DNA of 6,748 nucleotides, taken from contig DKFH01000101.1 of assembly GCA_002452315.1 (NCBI GenBank), positions 519 to 7,266 on the forward strand. The letters are read 5' to 3'. Every line of letters starts with the position of its first letter. The stretch's first letter is position 1. The translations under genes were made by a program, and so were the position numbers. The stretch comes from Anaerolineaceae bacterium UBA6801 (lineage in GTDB: Bacteria > Chloroflexota > Anaerolineae > Anaerolineales > Anaerolineaceae). This document shows, one piece after another, positions 5,861-6,748 of this stretch. A model generated the notes under the pieces. The model was not told where the DNA came from and did no database searches. It was given only the letters and a program-made list of their open reading frames with translations.

Positions 5861-5925
5861 GGATTTAGGAATCAGGGAATCGGGGGTAGGGAGTAGGAAT
5901 CAGGTATTGGGCACCGGGAATTAGG
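5861..5925 (+). repeat. G-rich degenerate direct repeats
   Basis: TAGGAATCAGG occurs exactly at 5866-5876 and 5894-5904 (28-bp period), with relatives GGGAATCGGGG and GGGAATTAGG between and after them. The + strand carries four runs of at least three G (5875, 5882, 5889, 5909) and a fifth at 5916, so a G-quadruplex is conceivable although one loop is 17 bases. No open frame of interest crosses the stretch. Confidence 0.6.
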
Positions 5926-5930
5926 TGTGT

Positions 5931-5955
5931 CTAACCCATCTAATAGGATGGTTAG
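5931..5955. repeat. Small imperfect hairpin
   Basis: CTAACCCATC (5931-5940) pairs with GATGGTTAG (5947-5955) with one bulged C and a 6-base loop. No T-tract follows on either strand, so it is not a good terminator. The stretch from 5956 to about 6030 shows nothing further. Confidence 0.4.
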
Positions 5956-6046
5956 CGCAAATGTCAGGAACCGTATGTCTCATTGGGTGAGTAATGTAGT
6001 GCAGTCCGAACTTGAGCGCACCACCCCTTAGTCACCGCGGCCGTAG

Positions 6047-6065
6047 GTCACGCTTTCAGCGTGAC
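6047..6065. repeat. Perfect 8-bp hairpin beside the palindromic repeat
   Basis: GTCACGCT (6047-6054) and AGCGTGAC (6058-6065) form a perfect stem with a 3-base loop. A GTCACCGCGG just upstream (6031-6040) begins with the same GTCAC. No T-tract follows. It is probably part of the repeat cluster that continues at 6072. Confidence 0.55.
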
Positions 6066-6071
6066 ACCAGT

Positions 6072-6151
6072 CTGTCATTGCGAGCGAAGGGAAGCAATCT
6101 CAGGAAAACAATTTAGATTGCCACGTCGCCTGCGGCTCCTCGCAGTAACTG
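6072..6151. repeat. Imperfect palindromic repeat of the GTCATTGCGAG...GCAATCT type
   Basis: The left arm (6072-6100) runs from CTGTCATTGCGAGCG to GAAGCAATCT. The right arm (6115-6151), read in reverse complement, runs from CAGTTACTGCGAG to GGCAATCT. The outer 13 bases match at 10 positions and the inner GCAATCT is identical. The arms are of unequal length and enclose about 14 bases. From memory, very similar sequences are dispersed in many copies in environmental genomes, including Chloroflexota; that is recall, not a search. It is a REP/MITE-like non-coding repeat and shows no frame. Confidence 0.7.
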
Positions 6152-6748
6152 TGTTATTTGTCAAGGGGAAAAAGGTGAAATTTATACAGGGCACCTCCAA
6201 GCTGTTTGGTTTTTGACCATCACATTCATAATAGTAATCATTTTACGCATGCAAGCTGTAATTGCCACCTTGAAAGGTTTCCCCTTCTTCATCAACCGCG
6301 CATAGAATTTTTTAATTACTGGATTATGTTTGGTTGCAGACAGAGCAGCCATATACAATACTCTACGGACACTTTGTCTTCCTCCGAAGATACGCCGTTT
6401 TCCTCGTTTTTTACCACTATCCCGATTATAAGGGGCTAGGCCAGCCAGAGCAGCAATCTTTTGTCGATTGAGCTCTCCCAGCTCTGGCATGTTGGCTGTC
6501 ATCGTAACTGCGGTGACAAACCCAACCCCAGGGATAGATTCCAGCAATTGGATTTGTTGGGTCCATTCATTTGAGCTTTTTACCAACTGCTTGATCTCAT
6601 CATCCAGGATCCCAATCTGCCTTTCCAACCAATCCAGGTGCTCTCGAATATCTGCTTTGATGCTCTTATGGCATGTTCCAAGTCGATTTCCTTCAGCTGA
6701 ACGGATATCAACAAGCTGTTCACGACGGATAATCAAAGCCCGAATACG
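6152..6748 (-). mobile_element. 3' part of an IS110-family insertion sequence, cut by the window edge
   Basis: The transposase end and about 30 bases after its stop form the visible part of the element. IS110 elements lack clear terminal inverted repeats, so the inner boundary is placed only by the nearby palindromic repeat and is uncertain. The short distance between stop codon and repeat leaves no room for a structured RNA on this side. If the element makes a bridge RNA, it should lie upstream of the transposase gene, outside the window, as in the IS110 group proper. Confidence 0.55.
6182..6748 (-). CDS. IS110-family transposase, C-terminal 188 residues (N-terminus outside window)
   Basis: The frame is open to the window edge. 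Its first codons (RIRALIIRREQLVDIRSAEGN) match the linker after the RuvC-like domain of IS110 transposases. A helical, coiled-coil-like segment follows (about visible residues 28-65), then LLESIPGVGFVTA (68-80), KIAALAGLAPYNRDSGKKRG (97-116), RRIFGGRQSVRRVLYMAAL (118-136) and KVAITACMRKM (160-170). These are the blocks of the IS116/IS110/IS902 C-terminal domain, which holds the serine nucleophile of these DEDD/serine recombinase-like transposases. Family members have about 310-340 residues, so 120-150 residues with the DEDD residues are not visible. The visible part has no frameshift or stop, so the element may be intact. The in-frame TTG at 6736 is not a real start. Confidence 0.9.
   Translation of the reverse strand, partial: RIRALIIRREQLVDIRSAEGNRLGTCHKSIKADIREHLDWLERQIGILDDEIKQLVKSSNEWTQQIQLLESIPGVGFVTAVTMTANMPELGELNRQKIAALAGLAPYNRDSGKKRGKRRIFGGRQSVRRVLYMAALSATKHNPVIKKFYARLMKKGKPFKVAITACMRKMITIMNVMVKNQTAWRCPV

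Noticed and set aside
5861..6151. Possible CRISPR array in the repeat-rich intergenic stretch
   Set aside because: The repeats are short, degenerate and few, without uniform repeat-spacer lengths, and no cas gene is present.
6120..6175. TTGACA on the - strand at the IS end as an outward promoter
   Set aside because: No acceptable -10 hexamer lies 16-18 bases downstream, where the palindromic repeat begins, and no gene lies within reach without crossing the repeat cluster.

Overview
The window reads as a piece of an environmental bacterial chromosome, most likely Chloroflexota (Anaerolineae-like). That guess rests on the gene style: a long-form TspO/MBR homologue, an S41 protease with a cysteine-rich juxtamembrane segment, a class I-type PPK2 with a lysine-rich N-terminus, and a GC-rich chromosome with degenerate G-rich intergenic repeats. 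The assignment is an inference and is only moderately secure.

Layout. The left edge (1-1074) is on the + strand and looks degraded. It holds the C-terminal end of a laminin-G/concanavalin-like domain protein with an in-frame stop close to the window edge, a strong intrinsic terminator, and a TspO/MBR family gene that has lost its N-terminal part and whose last 11 residues are encoded by a repeated 18-bp sequence. A hairpin at 1042-1074 ends this block and probably serves both strands.

From 1168 to 5774 every gene is on the - strand. In transcription order, starting from the right, they are: a 32-codon lysine-rich reading frame with the only strong Shine-Dalgarno of that locus, overlapping by 14 nt the start of polyphosphate kinase 2; an M20-family amidohydrolase behind a perfect 11-bp inverted repeat and followed by its own terminator; and a two-gene unit of an S41 C-terminal processing protease and a YugP-type membrane zinc metallopeptidase, with a recognisable sigma70-like promoter. 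The last two genes are 25 nt apart and form an envelope protease operon. PPK2 and the amidohydrolase could be cotranscribed, but the inverted repeat between them may separate or regulate them.

The right part (5775-6181) has no gene. It holds G-rich degenerate direct repeats, two small hairpins and an 80-bp imperfect palindrome of the GTCATTGCGAG...GCAATCT type common in environmental genomes. Directly next to that palindrome lies the 3' end of an IS110-family transposase that runs off the window edge.

Most of the genes are ordinary housekeeping or envelope functions. The points that deserve a second look are the frame break in front of ppk2, the inverted repeat in front of the M20 gene, the doubly altered TspO gene, and the close placing of an IS110 element and a palindromic repeat. 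I found no convincing new multi-gene system.
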